A stretch of 64,000 bases of DNA, taken from contig NZ_AUXS01000036.1 in assembly GCF_001625565.1 (NCBI RefSeq), positions 1-64,000 on the forward strand, in the 5' to 3' direction. Shown piece after piece: positions 1-8,698 of this stretch (position 1 is the first letter of the stretch; each line of letters opens with the position of its first letter). The translations under genes and the position numbers were made by a program. Under the pieces are notes generated by a model that saw only the letters and a list, made by a program, of their open reading frames with translations, was not told where the DNA came from and searched no databases. The stretch is from Pseudoalteromonas luteoviolacea NCIMB 1944. GTDB lineage: Bacteria; Pseudomonadota; Gammaproteobacteria; Enterobacterales; Alteromonadaceae.

Positions 1-480
1 CACAATGACGGATAGGCAGGGGTGTGTATAGTTAGTTTAAACTTAAACTCGCCACCCTGAGCTTAAACTCGTGATCCTGAATCCAAACCCGTAGCCCTGA
101 ACCTAAACTCGTCACCCTGAACTTGTTTCAGGGTCCACAGCATTCATACAAAACATGGATTGCGGGGCAAGCCCACAATGACGGATAGGCAGGTTAGTCT
201 GAATTTAAACTCGTGACCCTGAACCTAAACCCGAGATCCTGAACCTAAACTCGTCACCCTGAACTTGCTTCAGGGTCCACAACATTCATTACTAAACATG
301 GATTGCGGGGCAAGCCCACAATGACGGATAGGCAGGTTAGTCTGAATTTAAACTCGTGACCTTGAGCCTAAACCCGTAGCCCTGAACCTAAACCCGTCAC
401 CCTGAACTTGTTTCAGGGTCTACAGCATTCATTACTAAACATGGATTACGGGGCAAGCCCGCAATGACTGAAGTAGCGGG
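1..480. repeat. Intergenic tandem repeat, about 143-bp period
   Basis: A block with the motif CACAATGACGGATAGGCAGG recurs at 1, 174 and 317, with a degenerate copy beginning near 460. The last two intervals are 143 bp; the first is 173 bp because it holds extra short AAACTCG(T/C)-type subunits. Each unit contains the inverted repeat CCCTGAA-CTTG-TTCAGGG type (115-133, 257-275, 400-418) and a GCGGGGCAAGCCC-type dyad. Inside each unit a shorter motif of about 20-23 bp (CCTGAACCTAAACTCGT-like) is itself reiterated. No ORF crosses it convincingly. Such CCTGAAC...GTTCAGG palindromes are common intergenic repeats in marine gammaproteobacteria; the function is unknown. Confidence 0.85.
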
Positions 481-560
481 GCAAAGACTGAATAGGGCAA
501 AGACTGTATATGTTTAAGAGTGCCGCATTAAATTGGACACGCGATGCTGTCAAAATACGA

Positions 561-935
561 TCACTGGTCTGTATCAAGTGGTGCTCCGAATCCCAATCTA
601 TTTCCACTTGGGTCAAGCACTCTAAAATCTCGAACATTGAAGCTACGATCGGCTATTTCAAGTTCAATATTAGCTCCGTTCATAACACACGACTCATAAT
701 ATTCTTCTAAGTTTGTTACATGAAAGAAAATAACTGAAATACCCGTAGGGCCCCCTCCTGATGCGTCTAGTTGCAGTTCGAAGCCATCTAGTGCAATACC
801 GGCCCTGACAGCTGGCTCCCCCCAAGTCCATGTTACTTTGAATCCGAGGGCATTTTGAAAATAATCGAGACTTGATTGCAGGTCATTAACTGCCAACACA
901 GGGTTCATCAAGGTTACTTTAGCACTTTGTGTCAT
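561..935 (-). CDS. VOC (glyoxalase/bleomycin-resistance fold) protein
   Basis: A 124-residue single-domain protein of the vicinal oxygen chelate superfamily. It begins with the typical first strand (NPVLAVNDLQSSLDYFQNALGFKV), and ends with FRVLDPSGNRLGF, matching the usual 'DPdGn.i.f' terminus. An AAGGAC ribosome-binding sequence lies 7 nt upstream of the ATG. VOC proteins of this size are dimeric metal-binding enzymes or antibiotic/electrophile binders; which of these applies cannot be read from the sequence. It stands alone between the tandem repeat and a gene-poor stretch, so context gives no substrate. Confidence 0.8.
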   Translation of the reverse strand: MTQSAKVTLMNPVLAVNDLQSSLDYFQNALGFKVTWTWGEPAVRAGIALDGFELQLDASGGGPTGISVIFFHVTNLEEYYESCVMNGANIELEIADRSFNVRDFRVLDPSGNRLGFGAPLDTDQ

Positions 936-1767
936 AATCCGTGTCCTTCAATAACTAATTGACCCACTTCAGTTCACATAAAGATGAGATGGGAAGGAAA
1001 GTTGTAAAGTAAGACTGTCAGGTTTCGAGGAATTCTTCAACTGGAAGAGGTTAAGCAAAGGATACTTTATGCGCATATTCAAGAAAGTGATGGTTTGTCT
1101 TACATTGATGATTAGGGCTTAACGGGTGTGCGTTAACTACCCCCAGCAATCTGAAATAAAAAGAGAACTTAGGGCATTACTTGGTAAAGCAACGGTTTTT
1201 TTAGAGGAGTCCAAATTTAATAGTGAAGACCATCAACTTGCTTTTTTTTGTCAAAAACTCGAAATTAAATCTAACAATACTTGAGCTAAGAGGTGCGTTA
1301 AAGGAGGCCTCTTACTTGCTCGTAAATGCGGGTTTTACCAATCCTGCGCAAGTCGTCTATTGCACCCAAAATGACTTTGATAGTGGCTCATGTTTTGCGC
1401 TAAGCTGTTTTGCCTGCGTAGACCCTGTAAAGAGCAACCTGGATCGCTTGGAACTGACTTACTATGTAGGCATGACTCAACAACTGCAAATTTACAATCC
1501 TATCGTAAAAAGGGGGAGCAGGGCCCTTGTTCGGCCACTCCAAAAATAACATATTAAGTTCAGCCGCTTCCAAATTCAGTGTTGTTTGGGAGCTATGTAG
1601 TATTTCCTTATGATAATTCTGAGCGGTCGCAAAGGCTGGTGAGTGAAGACATTGATGAACGTAAAAAATGAGACTGTATCGATTTACAGCTAAAGGTGAA
1701 GGGTTGGCCTTCCCCAAATGAGGTTGAATCGTTTTATTAACAGTCTCGCGGTTTGAAAAGTAGCCTA
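936..1767. other. Gene-poor stretch with possible decayed coding remnants
   Basis: No intact gene is supported in these 832 bases. On the + strand one frame reads as protein-like sequence from about 1021 to 1113 (ending LEEVKQRILYAHIQESDG then YIDD and a stop). After further stops in the same region, another open stretch runs from 1134 to 1281 (contains QSEIKRELRALLGKATVFLE). Neither piece has a start codon with a ribosome-binding site. Both have the amino-acid composition of a real soluble protein, so this may be the remains of a broken gene. Open frames at 1223-1549 (+) and 1400-1717 (-) overlap each other and look random. Confidence 0.4.
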
Positions 1768-2418
1768 CTAAATTTTTTTAGATTGCCAATTATGCTCGCG
1801 CGCTATCGCTTCGAGCTTATCAAGTGGGGTTTTCATTGACCAACACAAGTTTGAAAATGTATGAAGGGCAAATTCATCTCGTGTTATTTTGGTCTTAACC
1901 CCTTGCTGTTCTTGGATTTTTATATTAGCTGGATATACAGTAGCAGAGTGCATTAACTCTTCATTTGAGTCGTAGTACTCCATTGTATAAACCCACTCCG
2001 GAAGGTAGTCAAAAATTGATTTAAATTGTTCCGTTTTGGCCGCGCTAAAATCGTGACAAACTTCATATATAGATGAGGGACCAAATAGCGTACTCTCTTC
2101 AATGAGTGCGTTGAAGAATGGGCGAGCAAATATGTCTTTTCCAAGTAGAGACGCCATGATTAGCTTAGAGGCCTCGTCACCCTCGGGGCTTTTATCTCTT
2201 CTAATATCAACCCACTCTATTAGCTCGGTGCCAAGCTCTCTACTTGGGTCCGGTGAGTCAGCCAACTGCATAATGCCCATTTTAAATATATTTTTCTTGA
2301 AGTTTTTATAATTGAAAGGTATTTCGTTAGTTCCATATTTGGAGCTTAGCCAGTGTGCAACAACTTCTTCTCCTTCAATGAGCGCTTCAGACCATTTAAT
2401 TTTTGTACGTGGATCCAT
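1768..2418 (-). CDS. Hypothetical protein, second gene of a pair with the CheD-like gene
   Basis: A 216-residue soluble protein that I do not recognise. It has no signal peptide or membrane segment; it is rich in acidic and aromatic residues (for example LPEWVYTMEYYDSNEEL) and looks alpha-helical. It begins only 15 bp after the stop of the gene at 2434-2976 on the same strand and is preceded by a purine-rich AGGAGAAAACG ribosome-binding sequence, so the two are almost certainly cotranscribed. The partner's CheD-like fold suggests this could be a substrate, inhibitor or immunity protein, but that is inference from position only. Confidence 0.65.
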   Translation of the reverse strand: MDPRTKIKWSEALIEGEEVVAHWLSSKYGTNEIPFNYKNFKKNIFKMGIMQLADSPDPSRELGTELIEWVDIRRDKSPEGDEASKLIMASLLGKDIFARPFFNALIEESTLFGPSSIYEVCHDFSAAKTEQFKSIFDYLPEWVYTMEYYDSNEELMHSATVYPANIKIQEQQGVKTKITRDEFALHTFSNLCWSMKTPLDKLEAIAREHNWQSKKI

Positions 2419-2433
2419 CGTTTTCTCCTGTGT

Positions 2434-2976
2434 CTACTTTTGGTCGATTAAATTAATAAGGTCATTCCATTTTAAGTTGCTGTTTTCAATAGTTTTTCCA
2501 CTTCTTCTCGTGATGATGTTTACGCCATCCGAAGATAACTTAATATCAGTGCTCCCATTTCTTTCTCCTAAATATTCTTTTTGTATATTGCACTTTTTAA
2601 ACCCGGATTTTACTAGTGAGTTGTACAACCACATTGGAGGGTTGTTGGTCCTAGTTTTTCCACCTACAAACCAAGCATAAATTGGTTGGTTTTCTTCTTT
2701 TGCGATTTTTACAATATTCTTTAACCATTCAACATAAAAGGTGCAATCTGATTCGCTTGGCTTTCCGTCGGTATGATGTAATAGGGTAAATATTTTGTCT
2801 TTTGTTGGGGTGTAAGTAATAACTCCAGAGCATACGGTGTAGGCCAAGGATTCAATGCATCCCTGCTTAATTATTGCTGAGTAACCATATTTGGATTTCT
2901 GTCCGTTCATTACTACAACTTTGTCTTTTTCAATGGTGATATTTTCGTAGGAAAATTGACGCTCTTCTCTATTCAT
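2434..2976 (-). CDS. CheD-like (glutamine deamidase fold) protein
   Basis: A 180-residue protein with features of the chemoreceptor deamidase CheD. Seen: a Cys in TVCSGVI (C49) followed 18-19 residues later by His in LLHHTD (H67/H68), the spacing of the CheD catalytic Cys-His; a Gly-Gly turn in WFVGGKT (105-106) where CheD has its 'fGGA'; and GERN (137-140) followed by a short strand, as in the CheD 'iGERN' segment. Known: CheD hydrolyses receptor glutamines, and the same catalytic fold occurs in toxin deamidases such as CNF1. No chemotaxis genes are near except a lone CheY 21 kb away. Family assignment is by motif only; the substrate is unknown. First gene of a pair with 1768-2418. Confidence 0.5.
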   Translation of the reverse strand: MNREERQFSYENITIEKDKVVVMNGQKSKYGYSAIIKQGCIESLAYTVCSGVITYTPTKDKIFTLLHHTDGKPSESDCTFYVEWLKNIVKIAKEENQPIYAWFVGGKTRTNNPPMWLYNSLVKSGFKKCNIQKEYLGERNGSTDIKLSSDGVNIITRRSGKTIENSNLKWNDLINLIDQK

Positions 2977-3093
2977 TAATATGTTTCCAAGTTAGCCCAA
3001 AGTAACTTTTACTTTAATGATTGATTGTCTTTTATACTCTTTCAGAGTGTGGGATTAATCGGCGTATTTTATTTTTATTGCCTATAATTTATT

Positions 3094-4236
3094 TTAACGC
3101 GCCGTTTCTGCAGCCACTTCCTTTAACTTATCCAAAATGAATTTTTGATTTCGATTGTCTACAAAGGCAATCTGATTGGAAGTAAATACATTGTGTTTGG
3201 TATCCATCGCATACAGCCGCACACGGCCTGTACTGCCCCAAAAGGTGTTTATAAGAGATTGATCTTCTTTGGGAAAAGAATTTAATTCGCCGGAACGAAA
3301 ATGTAGGATGTTAGTGGAAGATGGTTGTAATTCTGCCTGCTCAGTATACCTTTGCATTTTGAGACGAATATCAACATAGTTATTGTCGCTAATTTGCACA
3401 CGCATAAGTGCGAGTGGCCTCAAAGACGTGCTAACTCTGCCGGCATTAGAGGCGACAACTTCAACAGTAAAATAGGTGTGGTGGTTTACTTGCTGGGCTT
3501 TGAGTTTTTGCAACTGGGTTTCAATATTGCGAATATCATCTCTAAGCCGCTCATGACGAATGCTTGATTCCCCAATAACATCGGTGATGTCTTCTTTTAC
3601 GTCATTAAGCAAAAATTTCAGTGCAACAAGGTTGATATTGGGCTCTGAATCTTGATTAAAGTCCATTTGTGAGTAGTTTCGTGTGATCGCCAATACTTGG
3701 TTTTCAAAATACTCCGCCTCTGCATCATCTATAAAATTACTGAGATCCCAGCTTTTAAGTTCGCTGACGCGAAACTCGATAAGCGGGTAGTTTAGATTTT
3801 TGGGATCTAGGTAGGCATCTATTCGTTCAATGCTCTTTTGTAGGTTAGCTTTTGTATTAGCTATGTTTTTTAAATCTTGTTTTGCTTTGTCATATGCTGA
3901 AAATAAAGTATCAATGGAGAATTCTGGGTAATCAATTTTGTCACCTCGTTCACCGAGCCTGTTGTATTCATACAATTGGCTTTCAGGAATGTAGGGCTCA
4001 AGCAAGGCTAATTCGTCAGTATCGAGAGAGACCTTAAATTGGGTGGATTCGTTTCGATTTATCGATGCAACCTCAATAACAACTTCGGATGTTTCGACAA
4101 AATAAATCTGCCATATTGGCACAATAGCTGCGCCAGCGACCCCGAGAATACTTAACATGACAGTTTTTAAATTTTTGCGTAGCTTGCTCTGTAAATGGGT
4201 TTTTGGTTCGCAGGTTGAAGAATCATCTTTATCCAT
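3094..4236 (-). CDS. Membrane-anchored coiled-coil protein, function unknown
   Basis: A 380-residue protein with a basic N-terminal cytoplasmic segment (about 1-25), one hydrophobic helix (about 26-46, VMLSILGVAGAAIVPIWQIY) and a large extracytoplasmic part. Residues about 110-140 and 225-250 are heptad-like and probably form coiled coils (for example SSIRHERLRDDIRNIETQLQ). The C-terminal third is beta-rich. There is no lipobox or enzyme motif. It precedes the CheD-like pair on the same strand with a 117-bp gap, so cotranscription is possible but not shown. I do not recognise a family. Confidence 0.65.
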   Translation of the reverse strand: MDKDDSSTCEPKTHLQSKLRKNLKTVMLSILGVAGAAIVPIWQIYFVETSEVVIEVASINRNESTQFKVSLDTDELALLEPYIPESQLYEYNRLGERGDKIDYPEFSIDTLFSAYDKAKQDLKNIANTKANLQKSIERIDAYLDPKNLNYPLIEFRVSELKSWDLSNFIDDAEAEYFENQVLAITRNYSQMDFNQDSEPNINLVALKFLLNDVKEDITDVIGESSIRHERLRDDIRNIETQLQKLKAQQVNHHTYFTVEVVASNAGRVSTSLRPLALMRVQISDNNYVDIRLKMQRYTEQAELQPSSTNILHFRSGELNSFPKEDQSLINTFWGSTGRVRLYAMDTKHNVFTSNQIAFVDNRNQKFILDKLKEVAAETAR

Positions 4237-4504
4237 TGTGCGGCCTGATCAATTTTTGTTATTAGGCTAAGCGAAAAACAATGACGATACTCGGGCATAA
4301 CAAGCAAATAGCAAACAACAATCAGACCCCTAATCCATACACGGCATTTTTACTCTTATTCATCGCTTACAAATGGTTACTTGTTGCCATAAAAGGTAAA
4401 GTCACGAGTTTTAAACCTTGGCTATACTCTTGGTCTAGCTGAGGTGAAATGTTCTAGAGATGACACTTTTAAGTGTCGCAGATTTTAATAAGCGGATTAA
4501 TAGC

Positions 4505-6037
4505 ATGATCAGAATCACGGTTGCTTTGTTAGCAATGTTTGTCGCAAGCACAGCACAAGCTTTGCCTAAAATTCAATTTTCCAAGCTCGATATAACGCAA
4601 AACAAGCGTCTTATTGTTTTCATTAACGACACAAACTCGCTCAGTGGTTTGGCTGCACAAGTTAACGCACAAACTAATGGGCAATTGAAGGCCGCTATTG
4701 ATAACGCGGCGTTTAAAAGCAAGTTTGGCAATACACAGACCTTTTATGGGCTAGCGCCATTTGCGCAGGTAACGGTAGTCGGTACTGGGTCTGGTTCATT
4801 GACTCAATCTCAGTTGCAAGACTTAGGAGGGTACGCCGCGGCAAGCACTCCTGCAAATAGTAAACACCAATTTACTGTGATGGCTGAATCTTTAAATACA
4901 TCAGTATCAGTGCCAGCAGCTTGGGTAGCCATGGGAGCGGGCCTTCGTGACTACCACTTCGACAAATATAAAGCTGCGGCAGCTCAATCTCAGCCTCGGG
5001 ATTTTGTATTTCAAACGGCGAACTACAATGCTGCCTCTAACAAATACCATACTGACTTAAAATACATGGTACAGGGGGTTCATTTAACTCGGGATATGGC
5101 TTCTGAGCCGGGTAAATCTCTATACCCGCAAAGCTTTGTTAATCGAGTGAAAGATGCGTTCGATGACATTGATAACGTCGACATAGATGTTTTAAAAGTT
5201 AGAGACATGAAAAAACACCAAATGGGAGCCATTTTAGGTGTAGGGCAGGGTTCTATCCACGAGCCTAGAATGTTAGTGATCCAGTATCGCGGTGGTGCTA
5301 AAAATGAAGCGCCAATCGCGTTAGTAGGCAAGGGGATCACATTTGATACTGGTGGGATCAGTTTGAAGAAAAACAGCGGCATGTGGCAGATGAAGTCAGA
5401 TTTATCAGGCGCAGCGGCAGTTGCAGGCACAATGCTTGCTGTTGCAAGCCGCGGCGAAAAGGTTAACTTGGTCGGTGTAATGCCTCTTGCTGAAAATATG
5501 CCTGCCGAAGATGCAATTCGCCCTGGAGATGTCTTAAAAACAATGCAAGGCACTACCATCGAAATCATTTCCACTGATGCAGAAGGTCGTTTACTTTTAG
5601 CTGACGCAGTGCGATATACACAAGATGAATTTAAACCAAGAATGCTAGTAAATATTGCGACTTTGACAGGCTCGGCTGCGAGAGCGTTAAGCGATGAATA
5701 TGCTGCGCTTGTCACGCGTGACTGGTCGCTGGCCCAAGATATGATGAAGGTGGGAGAAACCAGTGGTGAAGCTGTTTGGCCGCTCCCGCTACACCCTAAC
5801 TTTTTTAAACAAATAAAGTCCGATATCGCAGACATTAAAAATTCTGGTGCAGGTAACCCCGGGGCGAGTATTGGCGCCGCTGTTGTTGCGACTTTTGTAG
5901 ATAAGAATGTGCCTTGGGTACATTTGGATATTGCTGGTGTCGATTGGTTAAACAAGCCAATTGCAGTCGCACCTAGAGGATCACAAGGTTGGGGTGTACG
6001 CTTTTTAGACCAATTGGTACGTGAAAACAGTAATTAA
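4505..6037 (+). CDS. Secreted M17 leucyl aminopeptidase family protein
   Basis: A zinc-dependent M17 (PepA-like) aminopeptidase that releases N-terminal residues from peptides. With the start at 4505 the protein (510 residues) begins with a clear signal peptide (MIRITVALLAMFVASTAQA), so I prefer it over the ATG at 4460, which would bury the signal. Catalytic and metal motifs are present: K276 and D281 in GKGITFDTGG, and D358/E360 in STDAEGRLLLADA. The N-terminal 150 residues are the usual divergent M17 domain. Export is unusual for M17 enzymes, which are mostly cytoplasmic, and suggests a periplasmic or extracellular role in peptide scavenging. Convergent with the ABC operon. Confidence 0.9.
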   Translation: MIRITVALLAMFVASTAQALPKIQFSKLDITQNKRLIVFINDTNSLSGLAAQVNAQTNGQLKAAIDNAAFKSKFGNTQTFYGLAPFAQVTVVGTGSGSLTQSQLQDLGGYAAASTPANSKHQFTVMAESLNTSVSVPAAWVAMGAGLRDYHFDKYKAAAAQSQPRDFVFQTANYNAASNKYHTDLKYMVQGVHLTRDMASEPGKSLYPQSFVNRVKDAFDDIDNVDIDVLKVRDMKKHQMGAILGVGQGSIHEPRMLVIQYRGGAKNEAPIALVGKGITFDTGGISLKKNSGMWQMKSDLSGAAAVAGTMLAVASRGEKVNLVGVMPLAENMPAEDAIRPGDVLKTMQGTTIEIISTDAEGRLLLADAVRYTQDEFKPRMLVNIATLTGSAARALSDEYAALVTRDWSLAQDMMKVGETSGEAVWPLPLHPNFFKQIKSDIADIKNSGAGNPGASIGAAVVATFVDKNVPWVHLDIAGVDWLNKPIAVAPRGSQGWGVRFLDQLVRENSN

Positions 6038-6145
6038 TCGACTTCTATTGCCTTACATTGAGTATTGATGGCCGATAGGACTGTTGGTATCAATATCAAG
6101 CGATAAAGAGCACGGCGGTATGTTAATTAGTATACGTACGTCTCG

Positions 6146-6176
6146 AAAAAAGCAGCCTTGTTATTAAGGCTGCTTT
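6146..6176 (-). terminator. Rho-independent terminator of the ABC export operon
   Basis: Perfect 11-bp stem AAAGCAGCCTT (6149-6159) / AAGGCTGCTTT (6166-6176) with loop GTTATT. On the minus strand the stem is followed by a run of T, so it mainly terminates the permease transcript; it may also stop the aminopeptidase transcript from the other side. Confidence 0.9.
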
Positions 6177-6205
6177 GACGGACATAAAAACTTTACAGTA
6201 TTGCT

Positions 6206-8686
6206 TTAGCTTTGCCTAAGTGCTTCACTGGGTTCTTGTGAAGTTATTTTGCGGCAAGGGATATAGGTAGCGGTTAATACCATTAACGTGATAAATAAAG
6301 GAATACCTACAATGCCAAAGGCATAGCTATCGCTGCTGAACAGCATCGATTGTGATAATTGATTCAATACCATCAGTGACATACAAACTCCGCCAATTAA
6401 CCCGATAACGAGTTGTATTCCTGCCTCTTTCATAAACAGACCTATCACCCGACTATTGTTTGCGCCCAAGGCTCTGCGTGTTGCTATTTCTTGACTTCTG
6501 AGCGCAATGCTATTTGAAGAAACTGCAAAGATACCACTGGCTGCCAAAAACAGCGCGACTAACCCGCACCACAAAAATATGCTATTGACTGCGTTGACAA
6601 GCTGCATAGGCTGAGCAATAAACTCGTCATAACGCTGGATTTGGTGGAGAGTGACATCAAGGTCCATAGCTGCCACAGTTTCTTTTAGAAGTGCTTGTGC
6701 TTGTGTGTGAGACCCGAAATAGTGCACAACTATTTCCATATTCCAAGCGCGTAAATCCATCATGCCGTAGCCTGTATGCCATGCGCTGGTCGCCTGCATT
6801 GTTGGCCCATGTATGCTATCGGATACAATACCAATAATCGTACGCCATTCTGTATGCCAATTACCTTCATCTACTGTGCGCACTCGTTGTCCAATAGCAT
6901 TGCCCTCAGGAAATAGGTCTCGTGCCATTGATTCGTTGATGATGGTTGGAGAGCCGCCATTTTCCAGATCGCGCAGGTCAAAATCGCGCCCTTCAATAAT
7001 CTTCATACCCACCACCCCCCAAGCATCTCGACTGACAGCTTCAAAGTTCCACATTGGGTTTTCGTTGTAGACTAACGCTTCTCGGCCTTGTATTTCGAAG
7101 TGAGAACTCCCACCACCTGTGCCAGGCAGACTGCTAAAATAAGCAACACCTTGGATATTTGGGTGCTTTTCTAGGTTACTTTTTAGTTGGTAGTAAAAGT
7201 CATTGCGTTTGTCCCTAGGGTTTCTTGGATAACTGCTGGTTGGCAATAGTATTTGTGCGGAGAGCCGGTTGGAAGTGTCAACGCCATAGTCTGCATTTTG
7301 TGAATTGTAGCTGGTAGAGAGTAAAATCGTCGCCACAACAAGTACAACAGAAGATAATGCAATCTCGGTAACGACAAGGAGTTTATTTGCTCGACCAGCC
7401 TTTTTTCCTAATGCACCACGTGTACCATCTCGTAAAATGGCATTTACATCGCTATTTAATGCGCGAACAGCTGGGAGAATACCGGTAACTGCGACCATGA
7501 AAATAATGGCTACTAATAGCACGAAGAATGCGTCACTGTGTAAATTCAAATGCCACCAAAATGGTTTGTCACCGCTCAGTGCAAAAAGCTGCTCAAACGC
7601 AACATTGGTAAGGCGAACGCCAATCATTGCAAGGCCCCAGGCGAGCAAACCGCCGATAGAGCAAATAAACAAGCTTTCCCATAGCATTTGCAGCATCAGC
7701 CGCTTTTTGGGGATACCTAATGCAATACGGACCCCAACTTCTTTGATCCTTTCATTGACGCGAGCGAGCAATAAACTTCCAACATTGATGCAGGTTAAAA
7801 ACAGGATCAGTAAAACGACAATAAGCATGGCGACAAAAATAGTATAGTGTTGAGCAATACTGTCGTTGGTATCTTTATATTTGAATGCTCGGATATAACC
7901 GCCAGGTGAGTTTGCACGCCACGTAAATGCCTGAGGTAAAGTTTGAAAATGACGCTGTAACAGGTTTTTGATTTCTAACTGAAGTTGCTCAAGTGAGATG
8001 CCGGGCTTTAACCTCGCCACTGCATTCATTGCATCAGTGTGTGCATCTGACGGCGCGGCGGGTGCCAACTGAGTTTCAGACAGGGGTTCCCAAATTTGTG
8101 CAATTGCCGGAAATGCAAATCCAGCAGGCATAACACCAACTACACGTTTCGAAATGCCATTTACGCGAATACTGGTATTGATGATATTTGGGTCTTTTGA
8201 CAAATACTTTGTCCAAATTTCATGACTTATCACAATGACAGGCTCGGTTCCAACAGCTTGATCAGATGGGGTGAAACCACGGCCAAGAATAGGTTGAACC
8301 CCAGCCAATTCAAACAAGTTCCATTGGCTATAGCTGGCATGTACTTTTTTTGCACTGATGTTGTTGCCTAAATCACTAATGATGGTGGTACCGGTGCGAT
8401 ATAAGCTCATTTTGTGTAGCAAATTAGAGTAGGCACTGATGAAGTTGAGGTGGTAAGGGTCCGTAAGTTGACCTCGGCCATGTGCGGCTCTGAATTCACC
8501 TTCAATGGCAACAAGTGGTGTGGCGCCTTGCATGGTTAAAGGTTTAAATATGAGCTGTGACAGGAGCGAGTAGGTATAGACAGTTAACCCTAATCCGATA
8601 GCCACAATCAATATTGAGGTGGCAGAAAAAGCAGGTTTTTTGAGTAATAATCTAAAGGCATATTTTACATCAATCCAATATAACAT
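6206..8686 (-). CDS. ABC transporter permease, MacB/FtsX type, two-core
   Basis: An 826-residue permease with two MacB_PCD/FtsX cores. The first helix (residues about 20-42) follows an amphipathic N-terminus, then comes a large periplasmic domain (about 45-270), helices near 285, 335 and 390, a fourth near 435, a second periplasmic domain (about 460-690) and three C-terminal helices. The motif LLLARVNERIKEVGVRIALG and its counterpart RSQEIATRRALGANNSRV are the coupling regions that contact the ATPase. Known: such permeases export peptides, antibiotics or lipids by mechanotransmission. It follows the ATPase by 12 bp in an adaptor-ATPase-permease operon; AAGGAGG lies ahead of the ATG. Confidence 0.9.
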   Translation of the reverse strand: MLYWIDVKYAFRLLLKKPAFSATSILIVAIGLGLTVYTYSLLSQLIFKPLTMQGATPLVAIEGEFRAAHGRGQLTDPYHLNFISAYSNLLHKMSLYRTGTTIISDLGNNISAKKVHASYSQWNLFELAGVQPILGRGFTPSDQAVGTEPVIVISHEIWTKYLSKDPNIINTSIRVNGISKRVVGVMPAGFAFPAIAQIWEPLSETQLAPAAPSDAHTDAMNAVARLKPGISLEQLQLEIKNLLQRHFQTLPQAFTWRANSPGGYIRAFKYKDTNDSIAQHYTIFVAMLIVVLLILFLTCINVGSLLLARVNERIKEVGVRIALGIPKKRLMLQMLWESLFICSIGGLLAWGLAMIGVRLTNVAFEQLFALSGDKPFWWHLNLHSDAFFVLLVAIIFMVAVTGILPAVRALNSDVNAILRDGTRGALGKKAGRANKLLVVTEIALSSVVLVVATILLSTSYNSQNADYGVDTSNRLSAQILLPTSSYPRNPRDKRNDFYYQLKSNLEKHPNIQGVAYFSSLPGTGGGSSHFEIQGREALVYNENPMWNFEAVSRDAWGVVGMKIIEGRDFDLRDLENGGSPTIINESMARDLFPEGNAIGQRVRTVDEGNWHTEWRTIIGIVSDSIHGPTMQATSAWHTGYGMMDLRAWNMEIVVHYFGSHTQAQALLKETVAAMDLDVTLHQIQRYDEFIAQPMQLVNAVNSIFLWCGLVALFLAASGIFAVSSNSIALRSQEIATRRALGANNSRVIGLFMKEAGIQLVIGLIGGVCMSLMVLNQLSQSMLFSSDSYAFGIVGIPLFITLMVLTATYIPCRKITSQEPSEALRQS

Positions 8687-8698
8687 GAGGATGCCTCC

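Noticed and set aside
1..480. CRISPR-like array
   Set aside because: The repeat unit is long (about 143 bp), has no unique spacers of constant length and no cas genes nearby.
1223..1717. ORFs at 1223-1549 (+) and 1400-1717 (-)
   Set aside because: They overlap on opposite strands, lack ribosome-binding sites and have no recognisable features.
5080..5955. 291-codon ORF on the minus strand inside the aminopeptidase gene
   Set aside because: It is antisense to a gene with complete M17 motifs; the translated sequence has biased Ser/Pro/Ala composition typical of a shadow frame.
7437..7847. 136-codon + strand ORF inside the ABC permease gene
   Set aside because: Shadow of the real permease frame; no ribosome-binding site or family.
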